A stretch of DNA of 64,000 bases from CAVVGZ01 sp963747965 (lineage in GTDB: Bacteria > Chloroflexota > Anaerolineae > Anaerolineales > Anaerolineaceae), in the NCBI GenBank assembly GCA_963747965.1, contig CAVVGZ010000008.1:310001-374000 (forward strand). Direction: 5' to 3'. The notes beneath the pieces are model-generated. The model was not told the DNA's origin and did not search any database. It saw nothing but the letters and a program-made list of their open reading frames with translations. The position numbers and the translations under genes are program-made. Every line of letters starts with the position of its first letter. The stretch's first letter is position 1. This document shows positions 1 to 8,868 of the stretch, piece after piece.

Positions 1-1184
1 GGATCGCCCTATCCCCCAATGAGGAATGTATGGCTGCGGCAATAGCCAGGTCAGCAGCTGGCTCGCTGATTTGCAATCCGCCCACCACATTCACAAATAT
101 ATCCTGGTCAGCCAGGCGTAAGCCCAGCCGCCGGCTGAGCACAGCAGTAATCAGCAGCAGGCGGTTAAAATCAACCCCGTTAGGAGTACGGCGCGGGTTA
201 TTCAGCTGGGAATGGCTGGTGAGGCCCTGCAGTTCAACCAGCAGCGGTCGTGTGCCTTCCATGGTAACCGCAATGGCAGAACCCGGCGCATTAACCATCC
301 GCTCTGCCAGGAATGCCTCCGATGGATTGGAAACTTCCAGTAACCCGTGTTCATGCATTTCAAAAACACCCACCTCGGAGGTCGCTCCGAACCGATTTTT
401 CACCGAGCGAAGCAGGCGGAAGAACTGAAAACGGTCACCTTCCAGGTAGAGAACCGTGTCAACGATGTGTTCTAAAACCCGGGGTCCGGCAATCACGCCT
501 TCTTTGGTAACATGCCCGATCAAAAAAATAGCAATTCCAGAAGATTTCGCCAGTTCACGCAGCCTGCCGGCACATTCGCGCACCTGTGAAACCGAACCGG
601 CTGTAGATTCCAGCCCGGTAAGATACGTGGTCTGGATCGAATCAACAATTACCACCTGGGGAGAAATCGCTCTGGAATGGGTAAGGATGGCATCCAGGTT
701 GGTTTCGGTAAGCAGATACAGATTCTTTGGCATAGCCACTGCTGCCTGTTTTTTATCGGGATGCAGCAAGCGTAAGGCCCGCATCTTGATCTGGCGTTCC
801 GATTCTTCTCCCGAGACATACAGCACCCGCTCTGTTTGGGCGATGATCATGGCCATCTGTAAAAGCAGGGTGGACTTTCCAATCCCGGGATCGCCTCCCA
901 CCAGGACAATCGAACCGGGCACAATCCCTCCCCCAAGGACTCGTTCAAACTCACCAATGGGTAGATGCAGGCGTGCTTCCACATCCCCTTCAATCTCATC
1001 AAGAAGCTTTGGCCTGGAATCAGAACCGCCAGCGGAGCCGGAATAGTATTATCGCATCCTGGGCTGATTCTACGATTTCCTCGACCATGCTCTCCCAACT
1101 GCCGCACTGCGGGCAGCGGCCCAGCGGGCGCGGGGAGGTTTTACCGCACTCCTGGCAGACATACTGCGTATGAATTTTTGCCAT
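1..1184 (-). CDS. radA: DNA repair protein RadA, 3' end cut by window edge, one frameshift
   Basis: RadA (Sms) is a RecA-like ATPase that processes recombination intermediates and drives branch migration. The N-terminus carries the RadA zinc finger, C10-x2-C13 and C24-x2-C27. After a frame change near 1035-1050 the reading continues with SRPKLLDEIEGDVE, a Walker A GGDPGIGKST (rc of about 880-910), IVDSIQTTYL, and the RadA-specific KNRFG motif (rc of about 390-420). The start is the ATG at 1184, preceded by a GAGGGAGG ribosome site. The zinc-finger frame runs into TGA near 1020, and the ATPase frame has a TAA just upstream of the joint, so the frames are separated by one base. The C-terminal Lon-like part is incomplete because the window begins inside the gene. 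Family assignment is certain. Whether the frameshift is biological is doubtful, given many similar events in this window. Confidence 0.93.
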
Positions 1185-1814
1185 AATAGCCTCCCTCTCG
1201 CCATGCAGGTATTTGTGATAGGTAAAGTATAACGGAAATTGCAGGCAGCAAATGCCTGACTCCGGCTCAGGGTGGCGTTGGTTCACTGGCCTGCCCGGCG
1301 CATCCTCCAGCGGCATGGTTATTAATCCAGTGCCGCCTGCAGCGCGGTAAGGTATCATTAACAAAAATTCCGGAGAACAAAAATAGGTAAATTCAAGCAG
1401 GCAAGGCAAACGGCCATTATTCGCCGGTGATTGTCCAAAATGGAATATGGAATCTGTGGACACCGGAAACCTCTATTCAAATCAGGATGCATATATTCCA
1501 TATACTTGGGAGTCCGTCTGGCATTTGCTGAGCTGTACTGATCTTGGATTCAGACTTTTACCAGGATATCTCGCAATTTTATATAAGTGCTAATTATCAC
1601 TTATCCCTGGATAACCACCATCAAATGCTCCTGATGAACATTTGCCCATACCCTGTGCTTAATAATTTGCGCAATAAATATCCGGTAAAGGTTTTGACTC
1701 ATAACTATAAATCCATCAATGCCTGAACGGCATTGATGGATTTATAGTCTGGGGTATTCATGGTAAACATTCGTTGTAGATAATTTTAGTGAAAGCTCCC
1801 TCAAATCGCCTCTT
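1185..1814. other. Intergenic stretch with one long hairpin
   Basis: About 630 bases between the radA start and the end of the lipoprotein gene. Open frames here (for example a 60-codon one at 1544-1726) have no ribosome site and no protein-like composition. The only structure I can support is the 19-bp hairpin at 1705-1747, listed separately. Confidence 0.6.
1705..1747 (-). terminator. Perfect 19-bp stem, probable terminator
   Basis: The arms 1705-1723 (CTATAAATCCATCAATGCC) and 1729-1747 are exact reverse complements around a 5-base loop. The hairpin lies about 70 bases past the stop of the minus-strand lipoprotein gene, so it may end that transcript. It lacks a clean U-tract on either strand, so a role in RNA stability is also possible. 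Confidence 0.5.
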
Positions 1815-3718
1815 TCACTTCTCTGCCATCGATACGAAAGGCGTATTCAATCCACAAACCGAGAAATCATCATAATGGGCATATGACCCGGCTTTCCAGA
1901 AATCATGCTCAATGGTAAAATATCCATCTTCAACCGGGTTTTTATCTGTCCACTTCAGCATCTGCGTGCCATCAATCCAAAGTTGGATCTCGCCTTGATA
2001 GGTGGATATTTCAAAAGTGTGCCATTTCCCATCGCCGATATATTTGTTCCAGTTGATCACATCCACAGAGTTCCCGCCATCTCCCAGCACTTTTGTAAGC
2101 CTGCCGCCATTCCCGCCAGCGCCATAAATGAAGAAAAGGTAAAACATATTACTTTTCTGGGGGTTTTTATGCCATGCAACGATATGATGCATATTTCCAA
2201 AACTTTGCACTTTAAATCTCAGCACCGCATCAGCAAAAGTTGATTGCTCATATCCGTAAGGATTGCCATGCTGGTTATCCGCCATCCCTTCAAATTTGAG
2301 CAGCGTGTTGCCATCCTGCCCGGGATCAGGGATAATCGAAGCACCTGGTGCACCCATTCCAAGAACAGCCTGCAACTGGTTCCAACCCTGCATCTGCCCG
2401 TCCTGCACATCTTCAATGTATAGAAGCGTTTCCTCCGGGCGGCACGCTTCAGATACAGGGAGGCCAAAGGGGTCTCGCTGTAGTGTGATGCTGGCATCAT
2501 TATCGCCCTTTTCAATCGTAAGAGCTTCTTCAATGGAGAAATAGCCCGGGGCATTGATCTGCAGCGTTGCCGCATCCCCTGGCAGGTCTGTCCACATAGC
2601 ATTACCAGATGTATCTGTTTTAACCCCGGTTTCATCCATGCTGCCCATCTCGGTCACTGTGATACTTGCATCCGGGACAGGGTTGCCTTCCTCATCGTTT
2701 ATTGTGACTACCAGGTTATAGCCAGTTTTTGGACGGGGGATGGGTTTGAAAGGTGCACTCAATTCACAAAGGGATATGTCATCGTAATAGAATACATCGT
2801 CACCGTCCAGATTAGGCTCCAGGTTTACGGTACCACCCTCCCATGGGTTGGTTTCCTGCCACGATGATATTTCCTTGCCGTCTATGTAAAGGGATACAGT
2901 GCCATCAAAATAGCTGTACTCTAACAGGTGCCACTCATCGCTTTCTGGCATGCGCCCATAACCGATCTCAAATTGATTTGTCGGCTGCCAGCGCATCAAT
3001 GATTGCATTCTGCCCTCCTATTGCCAGGATATAGCGGGCCTGCAAAATCCGGGCTTTCCACGAAACGAAAATTCATGTGTCCCTGGCCGCTGCCGCTGTA
3101 TTTGAACCGCATGCGCCAGACCGCGTTGTTAAGGCTGAATTTTTCACGACCGCCGAGCCAGGCCCACTCACCGCCCGCCCTGGCAGCCATTACCAGGTCT
3201 GCTGCGTTTTGCGGGTCAGGTTCCACACTCCATCCCGGCGCCTTATTTTCAAGCACATCCCATTCGTGCGCACCGCCGTCCTGAAAGTCTGTAATATAGA
3301 TGAGTTTTTCACCCTCAGCACAGGCATTCACCGGCAGCAAACCGCTAGGGTCCAGTTCAAGGGCAACCTCAAACTGGTTAGCGCCGCGTGAAAGCTGCTG
3401 GGTTGCCTCTGAAGGGTTATAACCGGGTGCAGATACCTTGATAACTGCGGTCTCACTAGGAAGATTGGTAAAGCTTGCTATACCATCCTTATCGGTAATG
3501 CCGTTGGTGCCACTTATATTTACTGTCCCACCTGTTAGGGGAGCCCCATCTACCCCTTCCACGGTGACGGTCAGGTCAAATGGAACCGGCGTGGGGGTTG
3601 GTTGGGGGGGCGTTGCACTTGGGATGATAACTGTCGGTTCCGGTGTTGCCTGTGGGCTGCAACCGGCAATAAGCAGGATTAAAATAAATAATATATAGAC
3701 AGATCTATAGGTATACAT
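1815..3718 (-). CDS. Lipoprotein with duplicated carboxypeptidase-regulatory-like plus LamG-like modules, frameshifted
   Basis: The start at 3718 gives a lipoprotein signal peptide ending in LLIAGC, with the lipidation Cys at residue 20, then a Pro/Thr-rich linker. The rest is a tandem duplication. Each half has an Ig-like carboxypeptidase-regulatory domain (DLTVTVEGVDGAPL and NLVVTINDEEGNPVPDAS) followed by a concanavalin/LamG-like beta-sandwich with the recurring motif L-Y/W-I-D-G. The protein is probably exposed on the outer face of the membrane and may bind glycans or polymers, which is inference. The reading frame changes twice within about 70 bases: near GGG 3036-3038, and again near 2970-2982. 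The short middle frame encodes RYILAIGGQNAIIDALAADK, which bridges the two long frames in register with the second repeat. This suggests two single-base insertions, giving about 634 residues if corrected. Confidence 0.75.
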
Positions 3719-3857
3719 TTTTGCCTCCTTAGAAGTCCGGTGCTTGAAGATTTTGGTTTGAATACGATTTGTGAAATTGGTTACAGGTATGTTTTTATTA
3801 ATATAGCATTAATTCCAATATACACAAATAGACCGAAGAAGATGAGCAAGGGAATTT

Positions 3858-5092
3858 CTATGGTAATAAGGGTGGGTTCAAGCAAACCTCATCCCGCATC
3901 AATTGTGCCGGCGTTAGCTGCTCCTGGAGCAGTTTCAGGAAGCGCGCTTTTCTATTTTCACCTTTAGAGATATGGTCATACACCAGCTGGCGCCCCATCG
4001 GGTATAGGCAGGCATAAGACCGGTAGAGCGGATCCTTCAGGAATTCCAGGTATTTGACGGCGCTTTCCTTGGAATCCAAACCGTACTGGATCTGGTAATC
4101 GATCACCTCCTGGTCGGATGCCCCGAGTTCATGCATCATCAGCACAAGGTTTATGTTGATCAAACTGAGATCCTTCCAGGCATTGGTAATGTCATGGATT
4201 AACTTGCCGTCGAATTCATTGATTCCAACCTCATCCAGGATAGATTGAAAGAAGGAAATGATATCTTCGGGAGCCGCCGCAATCTCAAGGGCATTCTCGC
4301 CAATCCCTTCAGCAATGGCATTTACCGGGGTATTGTAAATATCAATGCTGTTTTCCAGGTACCCATTTTCCCGGTACAGGACTTTCTCTTTAACAACATG
4401 GTCCGTGTGGTGACCGGGATAGGTTTCGTGGGCAACAAACCAGGGAAAAGAATTGATGTGGATGGGTAGATCGGTGTTTATTTCAATTTTGGATGGCTAC
4501 CCCCCAGGTACCAGTTGTAAGCCAGCCAGGGTTTGTCATTGACAAGTTTGTACGTACAGTTTTCTGTGTCAGTCAGTGGAATAAAATTCCGGGTTAATCT
4601 CCTCAGTTCGGCAGAAATAATCCTGGCCAAAGGTTCAAGCTTGTTTTGCGGTATAACCGTTTTTTCCCGGAAGCTTTCAGCTCTTTCGTATAATGTCGCA
4701 CTCCCTGGCAGTAAATCATCAAGTTTGGCATGAATTTTCTTAAAAACACTTGCATCGATCCAGGCCGGCTTGAGGCCGTATAAAAGTTGTGTTTCTTCAA
4801 CGATATCAAAGGATTTGCCCTGCAGAATTTCCAGGGTGGTTTGCATGCCGGTCAGTTGAGCCAGTAAATATTCTTTACGGGCTGCAGATAACGAACTATC
4901 CTGCTTGGTGGACTGTACAATGGCATCTGCTTTGCAGGATAATTCCTTGAGGTCGTGTTGTTCCTGGTTTTCTGCAAATTCTTTTATCTCGGGCGGGCCA
5001 AAATAAGCGTCTACATAATTCGGGATATATTTTTGGATCGAAAAAGCAAGTTCAATATAAGCTCTTGCATCTCGCCACTGGGTCATCCGCAT
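3858..5092 (-). CDS. DUF885-like putative metallopeptidase, frameshifted
   Basis: The first frame (5092 to about 4478) has an all-helical N-terminus and ends with NWYLGGSHPK. The second frame resumes at EINTDLPIHINSFPWF and contains HETYPGHH, the zinc-type motif of DUF885 proteins (H-E-x-x-P-G-H-H), then helices down to the stop at 3858. Joining the frames near 4478-4484 by one base gives about 411 residues, shorter than many DUF885 proteins (500-600). DUF885 proteins are thought to be peptidases, but the substrate is unknown. No signal peptide is visible, so it is probably cytoplasmic. The start ATG (MRMTQWRDARAY) begins 58 bases past the 3' end of the desaturase-like gene, which lies on the same strand. 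Confidence 0.75.
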
Positions 5093-5149
5093 CTCCTGAT
5101 CAATTGATCATCCTTCAACACCGGTATACCGAAACCCTTCAATTCAAGT

Positions 5150-6758
5150 TCAATTGTGGGTTTTTTCTTTTTTTATTACCACATCTGCAGCAAGCCTGCC
5201 GGTGAGGATTGAGGTTGGGACACCCGCAGGGCTGTAAGCCCATTGCCCGGCCTTTAAGACGTTGGGGATGCAGGTTTTACTGGCTTCATTGATTCCCAGC
5301 ATGCTGGAAGTGACCGGGATAGGTTCTGTAAAAGACCAGCCGACAATGGAGCCTTCCAAACTGCCGACTGATTTTTCGATGCTGAGCGGAGTTGCTGAAA
5401 ATTTTAAAATCACTTTTTCTTTCAGCTTGGGATAGATTGAGTTCGAGAGGACCTCTACAATCCTGTTTTCGATCTCCTGTTTAAATTCCTCATACCAGCC
5501 GGATTCACTGACCTTCTTAATCAGGGTGTAGTCAAACAGGGTGCTGATGATCATGCCCGTTTTGCCATGCGGGGCAGAGCCGGGTTCTTTCAGCGCTGGG
5601 ATGGATATTTCGTATGTGTTCAGCTGGCAGAACTTATCAAGCCAGGTGAAGAGTTCCTGCCTGGTAATATTTGGCCATCTCTTGAGCAGGTCCCTGAGTT
5701 CCCGGCGATGCGTTTCACCAAGTCCTTGTTTTGACGGGGTATAAAATAAATGGCCGTATGAAATTGCTTTAAAATATTCTGGCGGTGCATCAAGCTCCAG
5801 AAATAATATAAAAACAGAATCGGCTCCGTGTTTAGAGGATAATGTATCCCTGGTATGTTTTTATTTTTTTGGAATGATCCTCCGGTAAACCTTCGGTCCT
5901 TGTTATTTGATAGAGGGTCTTCAAATCCGCAGCCCACACAAGTGTGCCGTATTGGTACGACTTCCCCTCAGCATCTATGACCCTGTTATCCCTGGCTGAT
6001 AACTCTATAATCTCTGTTCCAGTTTTTATTTCCCCGCCCAAAGTTAATATTTTATTCTCAAGCGCCTTCGCTAATTTACCAACGCCTCCTCTGGGGTAAA
6101 AATAATCCTGGTACAAGTAAAAATAACTCATGGCAAAGAAAGCGGGGGTATTCTCAAAAAAATGCTGGCCGATAATATCCATCAGGGACCTGTTGGTAAT
6201 CATATCGGCAAGAAATTTTTCAACAGGGATATTTAACTTGTTGATTCGCCGTACTGTAAAAATAAATTTAAAAAACCAGGGGATATATGATTTTATGAAA
6301 TAGGATCTGTCATTCCTGAAATTTTTAAAAAGGGGGTTATCGACGCCATAAAGCACTTCCATGTCTTTCATAATTTTCTTTATGACCAAAATGGCTTTCT
6401 CGATTTCTGCCCAGCTGTCCGGATAGGTAGTTTTGAGCAGGCTTTCATAATCCATCAAGCTTTCTTTTGTGGTTACATGGATCACGTTTTGCTCAATCCC
6501 AATAGAAACCGGGCTCGGGATTGTCTCCAGGCTAATCTCAAGATCCCTGATCATGGGTAAGATAATCCCGGCGCTTTCAAGCGCCCTTACGCCGCCATCA
6601 AAAAGAAAACCATCTTTAACAAATGTATTGACCAGCCCGCCGCATTTCTCATTTTTCTCCAGCAGAATGACACTCAATTTTGCCCTTGCCAGGTATGCGG
6701 CTGCGGTCAAGCCGGAAACTCCTCCTCCAACAACGATGGCATCATACTTTTCTGTCAC
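5150..6758 (-). CDS. FAD-dependent oxidoreductase, phytoene-desaturase/amine-oxidase type, frameshifted
   Basis: The N-terminus has a dinucleotide-binding fold: YDAIVVGGGVSGLTAAAYLA, then a Glu-Lys end of beta-2 (LLEKNEKCGG). This is typical of CrtI/retinol-saturase-like flavoproteins that dehydrogenate or saturate isoprenoid or fatty-acyl chains. Near the C-terminus QWAYSPAGVPTSILTGR matches the second FAD-contact segment of the family. I place the start at GTG 6758, because its GTG overlaps the TGA of the upstream SDR gene (GTGA) and a GGAGGACTG ribosome site sits just before it. The frame changes once near 5838-5842, and the rest (SKHGADSVFILFLELDAPPE onward) then reads cleanly to the stop at 5150. 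The corrected length is about 535 residues. The substrate is unknown. Confidence 0.8.
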
Positions 6759-7714
6759 TTCAGTCCTCCCATTTTCAGGCTGATTTCCCACAACTCTCTC
6801 GCAGCGTCCCTGTCCAGGGCTGGAGGTGTCATTTCTTCTTCTCTTGTCAAATTGAAAAACTTTCCGCTGATCCCCTCCACTGCTCTGGAAACACCCAGGT
6901 AATAAAGCGCTTCCGCAGAAATCTCAGGGGATTGGGATACCCTGTCAATTAAATTCTTCTTATACCATTTGTAGAAAGGCCCATTATCTTTTCCTGTGCC
7001 GGTGGTCACAGCACCCGGGTGCATTGCGTTTATGGTTACTCCGCTTCCTCTGAAATACTCATCCAGCACCATCATTGAAAGTAGCTGGGCAAGTTTTGCC
7101 GAACCATAGGCAACCAGACCTGTATAACGCCTTTTGTCCCAATTTAAATCATCCAGCCTCAATCCCCAAACCGCAAAACGATGTCCTTCCGAGTTAACCA
7201 TGATGACCCTGGATTTCTTTTGGTTTAATAATTTGTCTTTCAAAAGAACATTGAGAATAAATGACGAAAGAAAATTTACCGTGAAAGTCAACTCCAGGCC
7301 GTCTTTTGTTACAGTTTTTTGATTGATATAAATACCTGCGTTGTGTATCAGAACATCGATTTCCCCATCCATTTCCGCCAGTTCTTTGCCAACCCTGTGA
7401 ATGTCTGCCAGGCAGCTCATGTCTGCAATCATATAACCACATTCCACCCTGTAATCACGTTTTATTTCTTCACACAGTTGCCTGGATTTCTCTTCACTGC
7501 GGTTTATGGACAGGATATTAGCCCCAAGCGAGGCGTATTTCCTGCTGGCAGCATACCCAATCCCTGAGGTTGCCCCTGTTATCACCACAAGACGGTTTTG
7601 GAAAGTCTCGCTGCATAGGGCCGGCTTTGCTGTGCTGTTTCGGACCATGGCAAAGACATTGGACCATCGATATTGTTTCCAGTACTTAAAAACAGGATTG
7701 CTTATACTTCCCAT
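6755..7714 (-). CDS. Short-chain dehydrogenase/reductase
   Basis: This is a classical SDR with NAD(P)-binding TGATSGIG (residues 46-53 from the start used), NAG (LIHNAG), a catalytic Ser in MVNSEGHR and the catalytic YxxxK as YGSAK. The sequence is close to retinol-dehydrogenase/WW-oxidoreductase-like SDRs. It has about 40 residues before the Rossmann fold, perhaps a membrane-associated helix. The open frame extends to a TTG at 7732 that would overlap the upstream stop. I prefer ATG 7714, ten bases after that stop. Its own stop overlaps the GTG of the flavoprotein gene, so the two are translationally coupled and probably act on the same substrate. Confidence 0.85.
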   Translation of the reverse strand: MGSISNPVFKYWKQYRWSNVFAMVRNSTAKPALCSETFQNRLVVITGATSGIGYAASRKYASLGANILSINRSEEKSRQLCEEIKRDYRVECGYMIADMSCLADIHRVGKELAEMDGEIDVLIHNAGIYINQKTVTKDGLELTFTVNFLSSFILNVLLKDKLLNQKKSRVIMVNSEGHRFAVWGLRLDDLNWDKRRYTGLVAYGSAKLAQLLSMMVLDEYFRGSGVTINAMHPGAVTTGTGKDNGPFYKWYKKNLIDRVSQSPEISAEALYYLGVSRAVEGISGKFFNLTREEEMTPPALDRDAARELWEISLKMGGLK

Positions 7715-7724
7715 CCACCACGAC

Positions 7725-8168
7725 CTAGCCAAACATTTTTTTCATGAATTTTCGGTACACTTTTCCAAAACCCGGGACATTATCAAAAATATCTCCCCAC
7801 AAATCGAAATAATCCCTATGCTCGATGATTTTTGAATTCTCGTCCAGTGTGAGCCGGCTTGAGCCATACAGGACGGAGGAGCGGGTATTCTTAAAATTAA
7901 TGGTCATCTCCCACTCAAATAGAATGATGTTTTCTTCTTGGACAGCACGCAGAATCTTCATGCTTGACTCACCAGATCTGCGGGCTAACCTCTCGATCAT
8001 TCTTTTAAATTCTTCCAGACCCCTGATTTCCTGAATAGAGTCTCTGAAAACGATTTTTTCATCGTAGTAGGGCCAAATATGGGACCAATCAGGTTTGCCC
8101 TTATCGTTATAGGTTTTTGTCCAAAGCTCGCGTACCCGGTCTGCTGTCAGTGGTTCCATATTGCACAT
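7725..8168 (-). CDS. NTF2/SnoaL-like domain protein
   Basis: A protein of about 147 residues with the cone-shaped NTF2/SnoaL-like pattern: an N-terminal helix (LTADRVRELWTKTYN), DWSHIWPYYDEKIVFRDSI, a central beta-sheet and a C-terminal HRDYFDLWGDIFDNVPGFG. ATG 8168 is chosen because AGGA lies five bases upstream. It is the first gene of a tight three-gene set with an SDR and a desaturase-like flavoprotein. A gene set with NTF2-like, SDR and FAD oxidoreductase members occurs near fatty-acid or cyclopropane-lipid modification genes in some Proteobacteria, so a lipid role is an inference. Some family members are isomerases and others have no known activity. Confidence 0.75.
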   Translation of the reverse strand: MCNMEPLTADRVRELWTKTYNDKGKPDWSHIWPYYDEKIVFRDSIQEIRGLEEFKRMIERLARRSGESSMKILRAVQEENIILFEWEMTINFKNTRSSVLYGSSRLTLDENSKIIEHRDYFDLWGDIFDNVPGFGKVYRKFMKKMFG

Positions 8169-8347
8169 ATTTTCCTGATATATATAACCCTCAATAAGCA
8201 ATTAATATGTTCATAAGCAGCGTAATATAATTTACTCCTATTGAAGTATATTTTTTCTTCGTAAAAACGGTATCCTGGACCTGGAGTTCATGTCCATGTA
8301 TGGTCTCTTTATTCAAATGGGTCAAAAATATATTTTAATAGTATATA

Positions 8348-8360
8348 TTACCATTGGTAA
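8348..8360. promoter_or_regulatory. Palindrome TTACCA-T-TGGTAA, candidate operator
   Basis: A perfect 13-base inverted repeat in AT-rich DNA, 48 bases before the Rieske gene start. It could be a binding site for a repressor or activator. No regulator is encoded next to it, and its status is uncertain. Confidence 0.3.
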
Positions 8361-8408
8361 AATAAAAGCGCTGAGATTGACCACACAATAAACAAATAGG
8401 AGCGACAA

Positions 8409-8738
8409 ATGAAATATATCCGGGCTGCTGACATATCTGACCTGCCTGAAAACCAGATGAAGGCGGTTAATCTGGAGGGTAAGGAAATACTGCTGGTGAA
8501 CCTGGCCGGTTCCTGCTACGCCATTGCCAACAAGTGCACCCACATGGGGGGTTCACTGGTAAAAGGCACACTGGAAGGCAGCATTGTTCGGTGTCCAAGG
8601 CACGGCTCTAAATTTGATGTAAAAACAGGGCAGGCTGTCGTGGGACCTAAGATTGGATTTATAAAAATGAAGGTTGCCAGTGAACCAAGTTATCCGGTCA
8701 AAGTTGAGGGGACAGATATCCTGGTCGGAATGCCATAA
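8409..8738 (+). CDS. Rieske-type [2Fe-2S] ferredoxin
   Basis: A 109-residue soluble Rieske domain with both cluster-binding boxes: C43-T-H45 and C62-P-R-H65-G. This is the spacing of the ferredoxin component of ring-hydroxylating oxygenases or NirD-like proteins, which passes single electrons to a partner enzyme. There is no membrane anchor. The start is ATG 8409 with AGGAGCGACA just upstream. It stands alone, with no oxygenase or reductase gene beside it, so its partner is unknown. It is followed by the terminator at 8812-8841. Confidence 0.92.
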   Translation: MKYIRAADISDLPENQMKAVNLEGKEILLVNLAGSCYAIANKCTHMGGSLVKGTLEGSIVRCPRHGSKFDVKTGQAVVGPKIGFIKMKVASEPSYPVKVEGTDILVGMP

Positions 8739-8811
8739 GGTGTTTGTTTGGTTGTTTTAATCTGTCCGGTATGTGCCGCCGGACAATTGGCTATCGGAAT
8801 ACCGGTTATAA

Positions 8812-8841
8812 AACCGGCCTGGAGTTATATCCAGGCCGGTT
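8812..8841. terminator. Bidirectional terminator between Rieske and clpC genes
   Basis: A 12-bp perfect stem (AACCGGCCTGGA pairs with 8830-8841) with a 6-base loop sits between two convergent genes. On the minus strand it is followed by TTTTATAACC, so it is best suited to end clpC. It can serve both genes. Confidence 0.75.
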
Positions 8842-8868
8842 AAATCATTTGTAAATTCCGTATATTTC

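Noticed and set aside
1544..1726. 60-codon frame in the radA upstream region
   Set aside because: No ribosome site; its end lies inside the 19-bp hairpin; composition not protein-like.
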